Source: an uncultured Prevotella sp.
Lineage (GTDB): Bacteria; Bacteroidota; Bacteroidia; Bacteroidales; Bacteroidaceae
DNA length: 64,000 nt
NCBI GenBank assembly: GCA_946627325.1
Contig: CAMOVK010000001.1
Location: forward strand, 1-64,000
Reading direction: 5' to 3'
The notes beneath the pieces were generated by a model. The model was not told the origin of the DNA, made no database searches, and worked only from the letters and a program-made list of their open reading frames with translations. A program made the position numbers and the translations under genes. Positions 1 to 7,791 of this stretch are shown in pieces. Each line of letters starts with the position of its first letter. The first letter of the stretch is position 1.

Positions 1-200
1 AGGAAGTCTTCTTTCGTTGGGTAGTCTGGCCAGATGTCTTCGATGCTGTCATAGACGTCTCCTTCGTCTTCTATCTCTTGTAGATTTTCGAGCACTTCCA
101 GAGGTGCGCCCGAGCGGATGGCGTAGTCGATGAGTTCTTCTTTAGTTGCTGGCCATGGGGCGTCTTCCAGTTTCGATGCTAATTCTAGTGTCCAATACAT
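1..200 (-). CDS. DUF2795-like small conserved protein, 3' end cut by window edge
   Basis: This gene is missing from the ORF track because it runs off the left edge. Read on the minus strand from an ATG at 200, the frame is open for all 66 visible codons and begins MYWTLELASKLEDAPWPATK. It continues with acidic text including DEGDVYDSIEDIWPDYP. I recognise this as the short (about 70 aa) acidic DUF2795-type protein common in Bacteroidales, whose function is unknown to me. A TAnnTTTG-type promoter lies 44 bp upstream. Only a few C-terminal residues should be missing. The family label is from memory; the reading frame is seen directly. Confidence 0.75.
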   Translation of the reverse strand, partial: MYWTLELASKLEDAPWPATKEELIDYAIRSGAPLEVLENLQEIEDEGDVYDSIEDIWPDYPTKEDF

Positions 201-243
201 AGTTTTTATGGTTTTTTATTGTTTTACGAAAAATTTTTGCCCG

Positions 244-251
244 CAAAAGTA
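244..251 (-). promoter_or_regulatory. Bacteroidetes -7 promoter element for the DUF2795-like gene
   Basis: On the minus strand this reads TACTTTTG, an exact match to TAnnTTTG. An ATTG at 275-272 lies 20 bp further upstream, one base off the -33 TTTG box. Transcription should start near 238, giving a leader of about 38 nt. Confidence 0.6.
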
Positions 252-336
252 TAATTTCTCTTTTAATGTTGCAATACCTTTTGGTTGTTTTTTTATTGGA
301 CACGATGAGAGTTTGCGGGTTGTGTTTTCGTTTGTG

Positions 337-909
337 TTATTTTGTTGATAGTGGTGATGGTCTGCGTGCTTCTTTTTCTCTTATTCCTTCTGCGAAGTTT
401 AGTTTTCTTGCGAGTACGAAGAGGTAGTCGCTGAGTCGGTTGATGAAGTGTAGTATTTCGAGTTGTACTGGCGATGTTTCGTGTAGGAAGAATATTCTTC
501 TTTCTGCTCGTCGGCATACTGTTCTGCATACGTGGCATATTGCTGCGTTGTGCGATCCTCCTGACAGTACCATGTAGTCGAGTGTAGGCAGGCTTCCGTT
601 AATCATGTCGATTTCTTGTTCGAGCAGGTGTGTTTCTTCTTCTGGCAGTAGGAAGTATTCTGCGTATTTGCTTTCTGGTTCTGTTGCGAGGCTTGAGCAT
701 ATTGTGAACAGATTTCGTTGTACTCTTGTGATGAGGTCTTTATCGTGTCCATCTTTTAGCCATGAGCGCAACAGTCCGAGGTTTGCGCTTAGTTCATCTA
801 CTGTGCCGTATGCTTCTATTCTGGCGTTTGTTTTTTTCACTCTTTTTCCGCCTACGAGTCCTGTTGTTCCCTCGTCTCCGGTTCGGGTATAAATTGTAGA
901 TAGTTTCAT
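337..909 (-). CDS. cob(I)yrinic acid a,c-diamide adenosyltransferase (PduO/ATR type)
   Basis: The enzyme transfers the 5'-deoxyadenosyl group of ATP to cob(I)alamin to make coenzyme B12. At 190 aa it has the usual length of the PduO family. The N-terminal ATP loop TRTGDEGTTGL is at residues 8-18. The C-terminal half carries the helical signature VCRRAERR and the conserved NRLSDYLFVLAR. The start ATG overlaps the stop of the upstream methyltransferase-like ORF in an ATGA arrangement (906-909), so the two are probably co-transcribed. The last ten residues (ARRPSPLSTK) lie beyond the conserved core. The family assignment is firm; the cofactor role is inferred from the family. Confidence 0.93.
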   Translation of the reverse strand: MKLSTIYTRTGDEGTTGLVGGKRVKKTNARIEAYGTVDELSANLGLLRSWLKDGHDKDLITRVQRNLFTICSSLATEPESKYAEYFLLPEEETHLLEQEIDMINGSLPTLDYMVLSGGSHNAAICHVCRTVCRRAERRIFFLHETSPVQLEILHFINRLSDYLFVLARKLNFAEGIREKEARRPSPLSTK

Positions 910-1436
910 TTTAGATAGATTTTATAGTGTTTGGGGTATTGTCTTTTTCCTGTTATTATTATTCCTATTTGTGGTGTGTCGTATGTTGTTGTGATGTTGT
1001 TGTTTGTTGTTATGTTGTTCCAGTGTTGTTTTGTTTGTTTGTTTTTGTTGATGTCTTCGACTATTATTATTGATTGTGGTGCTATTGTGTATATTGTGTT
1101 GTGGTTTATGAGTTTTATTGTTGTTAAGATTATTGTTTTTTTATTTTCGATTTGTTTTGTTGTTTTTGCTTTTTTGCATCCTGCTTCCATGTATTTTGTT
1201 GCGAGAGTGTCGTCTGTTTGGTTTAGGATGTTTTCTGGTTGACAGAAGTTTGCCAGTCGGAGCAGTAGTTGGTTTATTTTTCGTTTTTTTCTGTTTGTTG
1301 TTTTCAGTTGTTTGTATTGGTAGTATGGTAGTTTTTGGTTTATTATGTCTTTTATGAAGTGGTAGTCTGTTGGCGATTGCACTCCGTATCCTTTGGTGTG
1401 TCGCAGTCGTGTTATTATTGTTGCGAGGTGTAGCAT
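906..1436 (-). CDS. decayed or shortened class I methyltransferase-like protein
   Basis: The N-terminus (RLRHTKGYGVQSPTDYHFIK) matches the opening of a Bacteroidetes family of SAM-dependent methyltransferases that normally read RG.HG.HSPF.Y.F. The C-terminus (IIIVEDINKNKQTKQHW, ending GKRQYPKHYKIYLK) also fits that family. The middle is short, and the place where motif I (E.G...G.S) should be reads NILNQTDDTLATKYM, so the glycine-rich SAM loop is absent. The protein is extremely rich in Lys, Asn, Thr and Ile, because the coding strand is almost depleted of T. It overlaps the adenosyltransferase gene by 4 nt. It may be a non-catalytic relic or a diverged protein; the frame itself is intact. 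Confidence 0.55.
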   Translation of the reverse strand: MLHLATIITRLRHTKGYGVQSPTDYHFIKDIINQKLPYYQYKQLKTTNRKKRKINQLLLRLANFCQPENILNQTDDTLATKYMEAGCKKAKTTKQIENKKTIILTTIKLINHNTIYTIAPQSIIIVEDINKNKQTKQHWNNITTNNNITTTYDTPQIGIIITGKRQYPKHYKIYLK

Positions 1437-1455
1437 ATTGGCTTTTTACTGCGTA

Positions 1456-1463
1456 CAAAAATA
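1456..1463 (-). promoter_or_regulatory. candidate -7 promoter element for the methyltransferase-like/ATR pair
   Basis: On the minus strand this reads TATTTTTG, matching TAnnTTTG, 20 bp before the ATG at 1436. No good -33 TTTG box was seen, and the local base skew makes chance matches likely. Confidence 0.35.
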
Positions 1464-1482
1464 GTTTATTTTTTTGTTTGTT

Positions 1483-2457
1483 TTATCTTTTTCTTATGAT
1501 TTTCTTATTGTTGATTATGCTTATGTTGGAGTGTTGTTGTGCGTTTTGTGTTGTTAGTTTTCTGCCTTGTAGGTCGTAACAAGTCGTGTTGTTCGATGCT
1601 TGTTGTGTTTGTTTGTCGTTTGTTATTTCTTCGATTGCCGATGGTTTTTTCTGATATACTCTGACGTAATCTACTCTTGATATGTATGTATGGTCTGTTT
1701 GTGCTTTTGCTGCCCATGAGCCGTCGCCCACGCTTTGGTTTACTATGATATAGAAGTCGTGGTCGAATGGCCATTGTCCTTGTTCCAGGTGTGATTGGTT
1801 TGTCGATTTTTTGTATATTCCTTTCACGTTTCCATCTACGCTCCATGTGAGTTGGTCTTCTGTCCATTCGAGGCTATATACGTGCCATTGGCTGATGTTG
1901 CAGTATTCTGAGAAGCTCGACTTTGGGTTGTTTCTGTTTCCGAGTGTGTATGTCCAGTTAGTGTGTATGGTGTGGTATGCAGTGTTTGCTGCATCTATTG
2001 ATTCGAAGATGTCTATTTCTCCTCCTTTTGGCCACGACTCTGCTGGTGGTTGTGGCATCATCCATGCTGCAGGGAAGCTGCCTTTGAAGGGTTCTACCTG
2101 CATTCTTATATCTACTTTTCCGTATGTGAATGAGAATTTGTCGCGCGTTTCGACTGCTCCTGTGAGCATATCGGCGGTATCGGTTTCTTTGTCGTTATTA
2201 GGTATGGCTTTTAGCACGAGGCATCCGTCTTCGATGTAAGCCACTTCTTCGGAGTTGCTTATCCACCTATTCCATGTTGATGAGTATCTGCGCGAACGTT
2301 GCCACTTGTCGCTGTCGGGCTGACTCCCATCAGGCTGGTCGAATTCGTCGGCGAAGACGAGGGTGTAGTCATCGGTTGTTGATTGTGCTTTGACTGATTG
2401 GCTGAACGCGATAACTGCCATTGCGGTTATGGCGGATAAAAACATTATTCGTTTCAT
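1483..2457 (-). CDS. secreted glycoside hydrolase family 16 (beta-glucanase/laminarinase-like)
   Basis: An N-terminal signal peptide (residues 1-24, ending SVKAQ) precedes a GH16 domain at about residues 30-270. The catalytic motif GGEIDIFES is present with E147 as nucleophile, D149 and E152 as acid/base, so the enzyme should be active on a beta-1,3/1,4-glucan. The substrate cannot be read from the sequence. The tail contains CYDLQGRKL and ends NNKKIIRKR, resembling the short C-terminal sorting tail of Prevotella T9SS cargo, although it is unusually Gln/Asn/Thr rich. It lies divergent from the T9SS operon. Its putative leader contains the 22-bp palindromic repeats. Confidence 0.88.
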   Translation of the reverse strand: MKRIMFLSAITAMAVIAFSQSVKAQSTTDDYTLVFADEFDQPDGSQPDSDKWQRSRRYSSTWNRWISNSEEVAYIEDGCLVLKAIPNNDKETDTADMLTGAVETRDKFSFTYGKVDIRMQVEPFKGSFPAAWMMPQPPAESWPKGGEIDIFESIDAANTAYHTIHTNWTYTLGNRNNPKSSFSEYCNISQWHVYSLEWTEDQLTWSVDGNVKGIYKKSTNQSHLEQGQWPFDHDFYIIVNQSVGDGSWAAKAQTDHTYISRVDYVRVYQKKPSAIEEITNDKQTQQASNNTTCYDLQGRKLTTQNAQQHSNISIINNKKIIRKR

Positions 2458-2486
2458 ATTTCTATTTGTGAGTTTTTTATTTCTGC

Positions 2487-2596
2487 AACTATCTCTTTTT
2501 CAACGAGTTCGGATAGATGTTCTTTTCGGCTCGAAAAGATATGCTTTCCGACTTGGAAAGGTATGCTTTTCGCGGTGGAAAGTCATGCTTTCCAAA
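2487..2596. repeat. 22-bp tandem palindromic repeat array, locus A
   Basis: Three good units start at 2531, 2553 and 2575, and two degraded ones at 2487 and 2509, all in exact 22-bp register. The unit core is GRAAAG-NNATG-CTTTYC. The array lies between the GH16 gene and porP. If the minus promoter at 2623-2630 is real, the array is transcribed in the GH16 leader. Confidence 0.85.
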
Positions 2597-2622
2597 TTGC
2601 AAGTCACATCAATAGCTTTTCG

Positions 2623-2630
2623 CAAAGATA
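2623..2630 (-). promoter_or_regulatory. candidate -7 promoter element for the GH16 gene
   Basis: On the minus strand this reads TATCTTTG, an exact TAnnTTTG. Transcription from here would give a leader of roughly 160 nt that includes the whole 22-bp repeat array. No clear -33 box was found. Confidence 0.45.
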
Positions 2631-2647
2631 GTTTTTTATATTGAATA

Positions 2648-3652
2648 ATGTATATTTATTTGTCGAAAAATGTTTCAGTAGATACAATAAAAGCGAAAAT
2701 CGAGCGTTATTTCATCGTGCGATGGCGCAAATACATATTGCTCCTCATGCTGACAATGGCTGTTTCGGGCTGGGCTCAGTATGATGTTCCCTTTAGTCAC
2801 TATTGGGACATGGAGCCTGCATACAACCCCGCAGCGGTAGGCAAGGAGACTGTTCTGAATGCAACAGGCGCTTATGCCATAGACTTTGCTGGCTTTGAGC
2901 ATAATCCGCAGACGATGTATTTCGCTGCCGATATGCCCTTCTACTTCCTCAAGTCGTATCATGGTGCCGGCGTTTCGTTCATGAACGACCGCATAGGAGT
3001 GTTCACGCACCAACGTATGCAACTGCAATATGCCTACAAGTTCAACCTGTTTGGAGGCACATTGAGCCCTGGTATCGGACTGGGACTCATCACCGAAAGT
3101 TTTGACGGCTCAAAGCTTGACCTCGAAGACTCGAGCGACCCAGCCTTCTCGACAGCGCAACTCGACGGCAACACCTTAGACATTGCAGCCGGACTTTACT
3201 ACACCCACAAGTCGTGGTACGTAGGACTGTCGGCGCAACACATAACTGCACCGCTCATAGAACTGGGCGAAACCAACGAACTGAAAATAGACCCGACATT
3301 TTATTTCACCGCTGGATACAATATAAAACTAAGAAATCCGTTTTTATCTATACACCCCTCTGCCATCGTGCGCTATGATGGTGTTGGCTATCGAGGCGAC
3401 ATCACTGCCCGACTGCAATACACCCACGACAAGCGACGAATGTATGCAGGCATAGGATGGAGTCCAACAAACAGCGTAACGGCTTACATCGGAGGACTGT
3501 TCCATGGCATAAACATCGGATATAGCTATGAGATGTACACCTCTGCCATCAACCCAGGCAACGGAAGCCACGAACTGATAATAGGCTATCAAACAGACAT
3601 CAACCTAACAAAGAAAGGAAAAAACAAACACAAGAGCGTCAGATACCTCTAA
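2648..3652 (+). CDS. porP: PorP/SprF family type IX secretion outer-membrane protein
   Basis: This is the first gene of the T9SS core operon. PorP/SprF proteins are outer-membrane beta-barrels associated with the T9SS. Seen here are the motif SHYWDMEPAYNPAAVG after the signal peptide, PDMPF-like text and alternating beta strands to the C-terminus. The track starts at the ATG at 2648, but that start puts about 23 extra residues before the signal peptide. The GTG at 2717 (VRWRKYILLLMLTMAVSGWA) gives a normal signal peptide and is a credible alternative start. The gldK start follows 99 bp downstream. The 3' half is noticeably T-poor on the coding strand. Confidence 0.88.
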   Translation: MYIYLSKNVSVDTIKAKIERYFIVRWRKYILLLMLTMAVSGWAQYDVPFSHYWDMEPAYNPAAVGKETVLNATGAYAIDFAGFEHNPQTMYFAADMPFYFLKSYHGAGVSFMNDRIGVFTHQRMQLQYAYKFNLFGGTLSPGIGLGLITESFDGSKLDLEDSSDPAFSTAQLDGNTLDIAAGLYYTHKSWYVGLSAQHITAPLIELGETNELKIDPTFYFTAGYNIKLRNPFLSIHPSAIVRYDGVGYRGDITARLQYTHDKRRMYAGIGWSPTNSVTAYIGGLFHGINIGYSYEMYTSAINPGNGSHELIIGYQTDINLTKKGKNKHKSVRYL

Positions 3653-3751
3653 AAACTATAAAACAAACAAAACCTAACAGACATAAAAGCGACACTAAAA
3701 AGACTAAACAGTAGAACTTATTAGGATAAAATCAAAAACAAACATACAACA

Positions 3752-5212
3752 ATGAAAAGACACTTAATCATCATCTGCATCGTAGTTCTGACGACGACCC
3801 TCGCCGGATGTTTCGGAGGGAAGACAGCCACTTCAACGGGACGCGGAGGCGAAGTGACTGGCGTAGGAGGCGGAAGAGGATTCTCCGAACCAACACCCTA
3901 CGGCATGACAATGATAAAGCGAGGATTCCTCAGAATGGGTATCGACAAGCAGGACTCTCTATGGGGAAAAGAAACACCCGTGAAAGACATATCTGTAGAT
4001 GGCTTCTGGATGGACGAAACAGAGGTAACCAACTCTAAATACAAGCAGTTTGTATTCTGGGTTCGCGACTCAATACTGCGTACCCGACTTGCTGACCCAG
4101 CCTACGGAGGCGACGAAACATACATGATTACAGAAGACAAAAATGGCGACCCCGTCACTCCACACATCAACTGGAAAAAGCAACTGCCAAAAAAACCTAA
4201 CGAAGACGAACAAAGAGCAATCGAAAGTCTTTACGTCACAAACCCTGTAACTGGCGAAAAAATGCTCGACGCTGCGCAAATGAACTATCGCTACGAAATC
4301 TACGACTACACAGCAGCCGCACTCCGAAGGAACCGACTGAACCCAGAAGAGCGCAACCTCAACACTGACGTGCCTGTAAACACGGAAGAGGTAGTAATGA
4401 TATCAAAAGACACAGCTTACATCGACGATGAAGGACGAATAGTAAGAGAAACCATAAACCGACAACTGACGGGACCATGGGACTTCCTCAACACATATAT
4501 AGTAAATATATACCCCGACACCACATGCTGGGTAAACGACTTCCGCAACTCCGACAACGAGATGTATATGCGCAACTATTTCAGCAACCCCACATACAAC
4601 GACTACCCCGTAGTAGGAGTAACATGGGAACAGGCAAACGCTTTCTGCGCTTGGCGAACCGATTACCTGCTGAAAGGACTCGGAGGAGAAGCACGCTACA
4701 TACAGCGCTACCGACTGCCAACAGAAGCAGAATGGGAATATGCAGCACGCGGACGCGACGGAACAGAATTCCCTTGGGAAAATGAACGAGTAAAAAGCGG
4801 TGACGGATGCTTCTACGCCAACTTCAAACCCGACAGAGGAAACTATACGAAAGACGGAAACCTCATAACAAGCCGCACAGGAATATACTCCTCAAACAGC
4901 AACGGACTATACGACATGGCAGGCAACGTGGCAGAATGGACAAGCACAATCTACACTGAAGCAGGAGTGGATGCCATGAACGACCTGAACCCACAACTCA
5001 AATACAACGCAGCAAAGGAAGACCCATACCGACTGAAAAAGAAAAGCGTAAGAGGTGGCTCATGGAAAGACCCAGAGTCATACATACGTTCGGCATGGCG
5101 CACATGGGAATATCAAAACCAGCCGCGTAGCTACATTGGATTCCGATGCGTACGCAGTCTGGCAAGTTCGCAAAGCACAAAACAAAAACAATCAAAAGGC
5201 AAGAAAAAATGA
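3752..5212 (+). CDS. gldK: GldK/PorK type IX secretion ring lipoprotein
   Basis: GldK/PorK forms the periplasmic ring of the T9SS together with GldN, anchored to the outer membrane by lipid. The lipobox LAGC places the acylated cysteine at residue 20. The body is a formylglycine-generating-enzyme/sulfatase-modifying fold: VDGFWMDETEVTNSKYKQFV near the start, YRLPTEAEWEYAARG, NGLYDMAGNVAEWT, and VRGGSWKD...GFRCVRS at the end. In the GldK family this fold is structural, and catalysis is not claimed. The stop overlaps the gldL start (ATGA). The coding strand is strongly AC-rich; 4171-4220 contains only 3 T in 50 bases. Confidence 0.93.
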   Translation: MKRHLIIICIVVLTTTLAGCFGGKTATSTGRGGEVTGVGGGRGFSEPTPYGMTMIKRGFLRMGIDKQDSLWGKETPVKDISVDGFWMDETEVTNSKYKQFVFWVRDSILRTRLADPAYGGDETYMITEDKNGDPVTPHINWKKQLPKKPNEDEQRAIESLYVTNPVTGEKMLDAAQMNYRYEIYDYTAAALRRNRLNPEERNLNTDVPVNTEEVVMISKDTAYIDDEGRIVRETINRQLTGPWDFLNTYIVNIYPDTTCWVNDFRNSDNEMYMRNYFSNPTYNDYPVVGVTWEQANAFCAWRTDYLLKGLGGEARYIQRYRLPTEAEWEYAARGRDGTEFPWENERVKSGDGCFYANFKPDRGNYTKDGNLITSRTGIYSSNSNGLYDMAGNVAEWTSTIYTEAGVDAMNDLNPQLKYNAAKEDPYRLKKKSVRGGSWKDPESYIRSAWRTWEYQNQPRSYIGFRCVRSLASSQSTKQKQSKGKKK

Positions 5213-6048
5213 CAGAGTACAGTAAATTCAACATGATATACCGTCTGCAAAAGTGGATGGACAGCGTTCCAGGACAAACATTCCTCAACTACGCCTACAG
5301 CTGGGGTGCTGCCGTCGTTATCCTCGGTACACTCTTCAAACTGACACACATACCCGGAGCTAACTTCATGCTTTTCCTCGGAATGGGAACTGAGGTAGTA
5401 GTGTTCTTCCTCGCAGCCTTCGACCGACCATTCGACAAAGAGGCTGATGGCAAAGAACTGCCTACTCACGCATTTATCGACAACGAAGAAGGCGAAAACG
5501 CAGAAGAGATAGAGAGCGACGAAGCTCAAGCCGGAGTAAGCATTGCAGGCGGAGGCATAGGCGGAGGAACAATCATTATCAATGGTGGAGGTTCTGGCAG
5601 TGCTACTGCAACAAGCGAAGGAAGCAACGCAAACAATGGTACGGTTGTCGAAGGTGGACAACAAGTAGCCGCAGTAGCTGGAGGAGCATGGATCGGACAG
5701 CAACAGGAAAACACACCTGAGATGGCTGAAGCACAAGGAAACTACGTTGAAGCACTCAACAACCTGACAGAAATGTTGCAGAAAGTAGGCGACCAAAGCC
5801 AGCGACTGACACGCGACAGCGAAGAAATGGAGAACCTCAACCGAACGCTGACAGGCATCGTGAAAGTTTACGAAATGCAACTCAAGAGCGTCAGCCAACA
5901 GATAGGTACCATTGACCAAATAAACGAACAAACCCGCAACATGGCTCAACTGATAGAGCAACTCAACAGCATCTATGCACGAATGATTGAAGCAATGACT
6001 GTGAACATGAGAGTAGCCGCACCAGGAGCCGCACCTACGGGAGAGTAA
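5209..6048 (+). CDS. gldL: GldL/PorL type IX secretion inner-membrane motor protein
   Basis: GldL, with GldM, forms the proton-driven motor that powers type IX secretion. I start it at the ATG at 5209, which overlaps the gldK stop. The track start at 5146 only adds residues read inside gldK. Two transmembrane helices lie at about residues 27-44 and 52-70. A glutamate (E62) in GMGTEVVVFFLAAF sits in helix 2, where the family has its key buried acid. The cytoplasmic part has an acidic stretch, then a long Gly/Ser/Thr/Asn-rich linker (about residues 105-170), then a helical region rich in Gln and Glu. Length is 279 aa. Confidence 0.93.
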   Translation: MTEYSKFNMIYRLQKWMDSVPGQTFLNYAYSWGAAVVILGTLFKLTHIPGANFMLFLGMGTEVVVFFLAAFDRPFDKEADGKELPTHAFIDNEEGENAEEIESDEAQAGVSIAGGGIGGGTIIINGGGSGSATATSEGSNANNGTVVEGGQQVAAVAGGAWIGQQQENTPEMAEAQGNYVEALNNLTEMLQKVGDQSQRLTRDSEEMENLNRTLTGIVKVYEMQLKSVSQQIGTIDQINEQTRNMAQLIEQLNSIYARMIEAMTVNMRVAAPGAAPTGE

Positions 6049-6133
6049 AACAACCCACACAACGACAACAACGAAGGCAGAAACAACCCTTCAGATACAC
6101 ATTTCATACACATAAGCACACAACAATAAGCTA

Positions 6134-7690
6134 ATGGCTATAAAGAAAAGACCGGTAAGCCCACGCCAAAAGATGATTAACCTCATGTATGTGGTACTTA
6201 TGGCTATGCTTGCCCTCAACATATCGACAGAGGTGCTCAACGGTTTCTCAATCGTTGGCGAAAGTCTCGACCGCACAACAGCCAACTCAACCAAACAAAA
6301 CCTCGCCATGTATGGCGACTTCGAGGAACAAATGAAACACAATCCCGAGAAGGTGCGACAATGGTTTGAGAAGGCAACACAGGTGCGACAAATGAGCGAC
6401 TCTCTCTACAACTTCGCCGAAGAACTGAAACTATCAATCGTGAAAGAAGCCGATGGTAAGCAGGGCGATATAAGAAACATTCGCAACAAGGAAGACCTTG
6501 AGGCAGCGAGCCACGTCATGCTGGCACCTGGAACAGGTAAAGGGCGACGACTATTCGACGCCATAAACGGCTATCGAGACTTCATCCTCAAAATGATAAG
6601 CGACCCCGAACAAAAGAAAATCATTGCAAGCAACCTTTCGACAGACCTGCCGAAAAATGCTGTCACAATGGGAAAGAACTGGGAACAATACATGTTCGAG
6701 CAGATGCCTGTGGCTGCAGCAGTGACATTGCTGTCGAAACTTCAAAGCGACATAAGATATGCTGAAGGAGAGGTGCTGCACACCCTCGTGGCAAACATCG
6801 ACATGAAAGACATCCGTGTGAACAAACTCGATGCCTTTGTCATTCCCGAAAAGACCACTCTCTATCCTGGCGAACAGTTCAATGCGAGCATCGTTATGGC
6901 GGCTGTCGATACCACACAGCACCCCGAAATCTTTGTAAACGGACAACGAATAAACTCCTCTACTGGACGCTATTCGTTCACTGCGGGTAGTGTTGGCGAA
7001 CATCAATTTAGCGGTTACATCAGCGTGCGTAACGGCTCGGGAGACGTCTTGCGCCGCGATTTCAACCAGAAATACACAGTAATACCCGCTCCTACAGGGG
7101 CTACAGTTGCTGCCGACCTAATGAATGTTTTGTATGCCGGATACAGCAACCCAATGAGCGTGAGTGTGCCTGGTGTACCACAAAATGCAGTATCGGTAAC
7201 GATGAGCGGCGGAAGTCTGACTGCTAAAGGCAACGGAAAATATGTAGCAGTACCTTCTACTGTAGGTAAAGACGTGATTTTTACCGTCACAGCTAACGAT
7301 AAAGGCAAAACTCGACAAATGGGACAAGTGTCGTTCAAGGTTCGCAAACTGCCCGACCCAACAGCATATATTGCCATCGGCACCGACCGATTCAAAGGTG
7401 GCGGTATGACAAAAGCAGCACTTATGGGAGTGAACACATTGAGCGCAGCCATTGACGACGGACTACTCGACATCCAGTTTAAGGTGGTTAGCTTTGAAAC
7501 GGTGTTCTACGACAACATGGGTAATGCCGTTCCACTGGCTTCAAATGGTGCCAGCTTCTCGGAAAGGCAAAAGGAACAATTCCGCAAACTATCACGCAAC
7601 AAGCGTTTCTATGTACGCGGTGTGAAAGCGATTGGTCCAGACGGATTAACACGCAACCTGCCACAAGCAATGGAGGTAATCGTAAAATAA
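6134..7690 (+). CDS. gldM: GldM/PorM type IX secretion motor protein
   Basis: GldM spans the inner membrane once and reaches across the periplasm to the GldK/GldN ring, passing on the motion of the GldL motor. The N-terminus PVSPRQKMINLMYVVLMAMLALNIS holds the single transmembrane helix (about residues 14-31). The 518-residue length and the run of beta-rich domains (for example DAFVIPEKTTLYPGEQFNASIV, then RKLPDPTAYI and the C-terminal GPDGLTRNLPQAMEVIVK) fit the family. The gene follows gldL by 85 bp. Its base composition is balanced, unlike gldK. Confidence 0.94.
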   Translation: MAIKKRPVSPRQKMINLMYVVLMAMLALNISTEVLNGFSIVGESLDRTTANSTKQNLAMYGDFEEQMKHNPEKVRQWFEKATQVRQMSDSLYNFAEELKLSIVKEADGKQGDIRNIRNKEDLEAASHVMLAPGTGKGRRLFDAINGYRDFILKMISDPEQKKIIASNLSTDLPKNAVTMGKNWEQYMFEQMPVAAAVTLLSKLQSDIRYAEGEVLHTLVANIDMKDIRVNKLDAFVIPEKTTLYPGEQFNASIVMAAVDTTQHPEIFVNGQRINSSTGRYSFTAGSVGEHQFSGYISVRNGSGDVLRRDFNQKYTVIPAPTGATVAADLMNVLYAGYSNPMSVSVPGVPQNAVSVTMSGGSLTAKGNGKYVAVPSTVGKDVIFTVTANDKGKTRQMGQVSFKVRKLPDPTAYIAIGTDRFKGGGMTKAALMGVNTLSAAIDDGLLDIQFKVVSFETVFYDNMGNAVPLASNGASFSERQKEQFRKLSRNKRFYVRGVKAIGPDGLTRNLPQAMEVIVK

Positions 7691-7791
7691 CAGTCCTACA
7701 AACCACTCCCATTGACGTGGAAATTTGACAAAAAGAAAACTGTCGATGAGAATTTAGAATAGAAAACATAACATTATATAACAATATAACG

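Noticed and set aside
1-2457. T+G-rich plus strand as a simple repeat or low-complexity element
   Set aside because: The skew is explained by T-poor coding strands of genes on the minus strand; the frames are intact.
2531-2596. 22-bp arrays as CRISPR
   Set aside because: There are no unique spacers between units; the units are contiguous and only 22 bp, and no cas genes are present.
2531-2596. 22-bp arrays as insertion-sequence ends
   Set aside because: No transposase lies nearby and no target-site duplication is visible at any of the four sites.
3752-5212. gldK as a formylglycine-generating enzyme
   Set aside because: The fold matches, but the lipobox, operon position and length fit GldK; no sulfatase gene is nearby.
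5131-6060. 309-codon ORF on the minus strand opposite gldL
   Set aside because: It is the antisense of gldL. Its Cys/Ser/Phe/Val-rich text has no domain, while gldL has clear transmembrane helices and the key glutamate.
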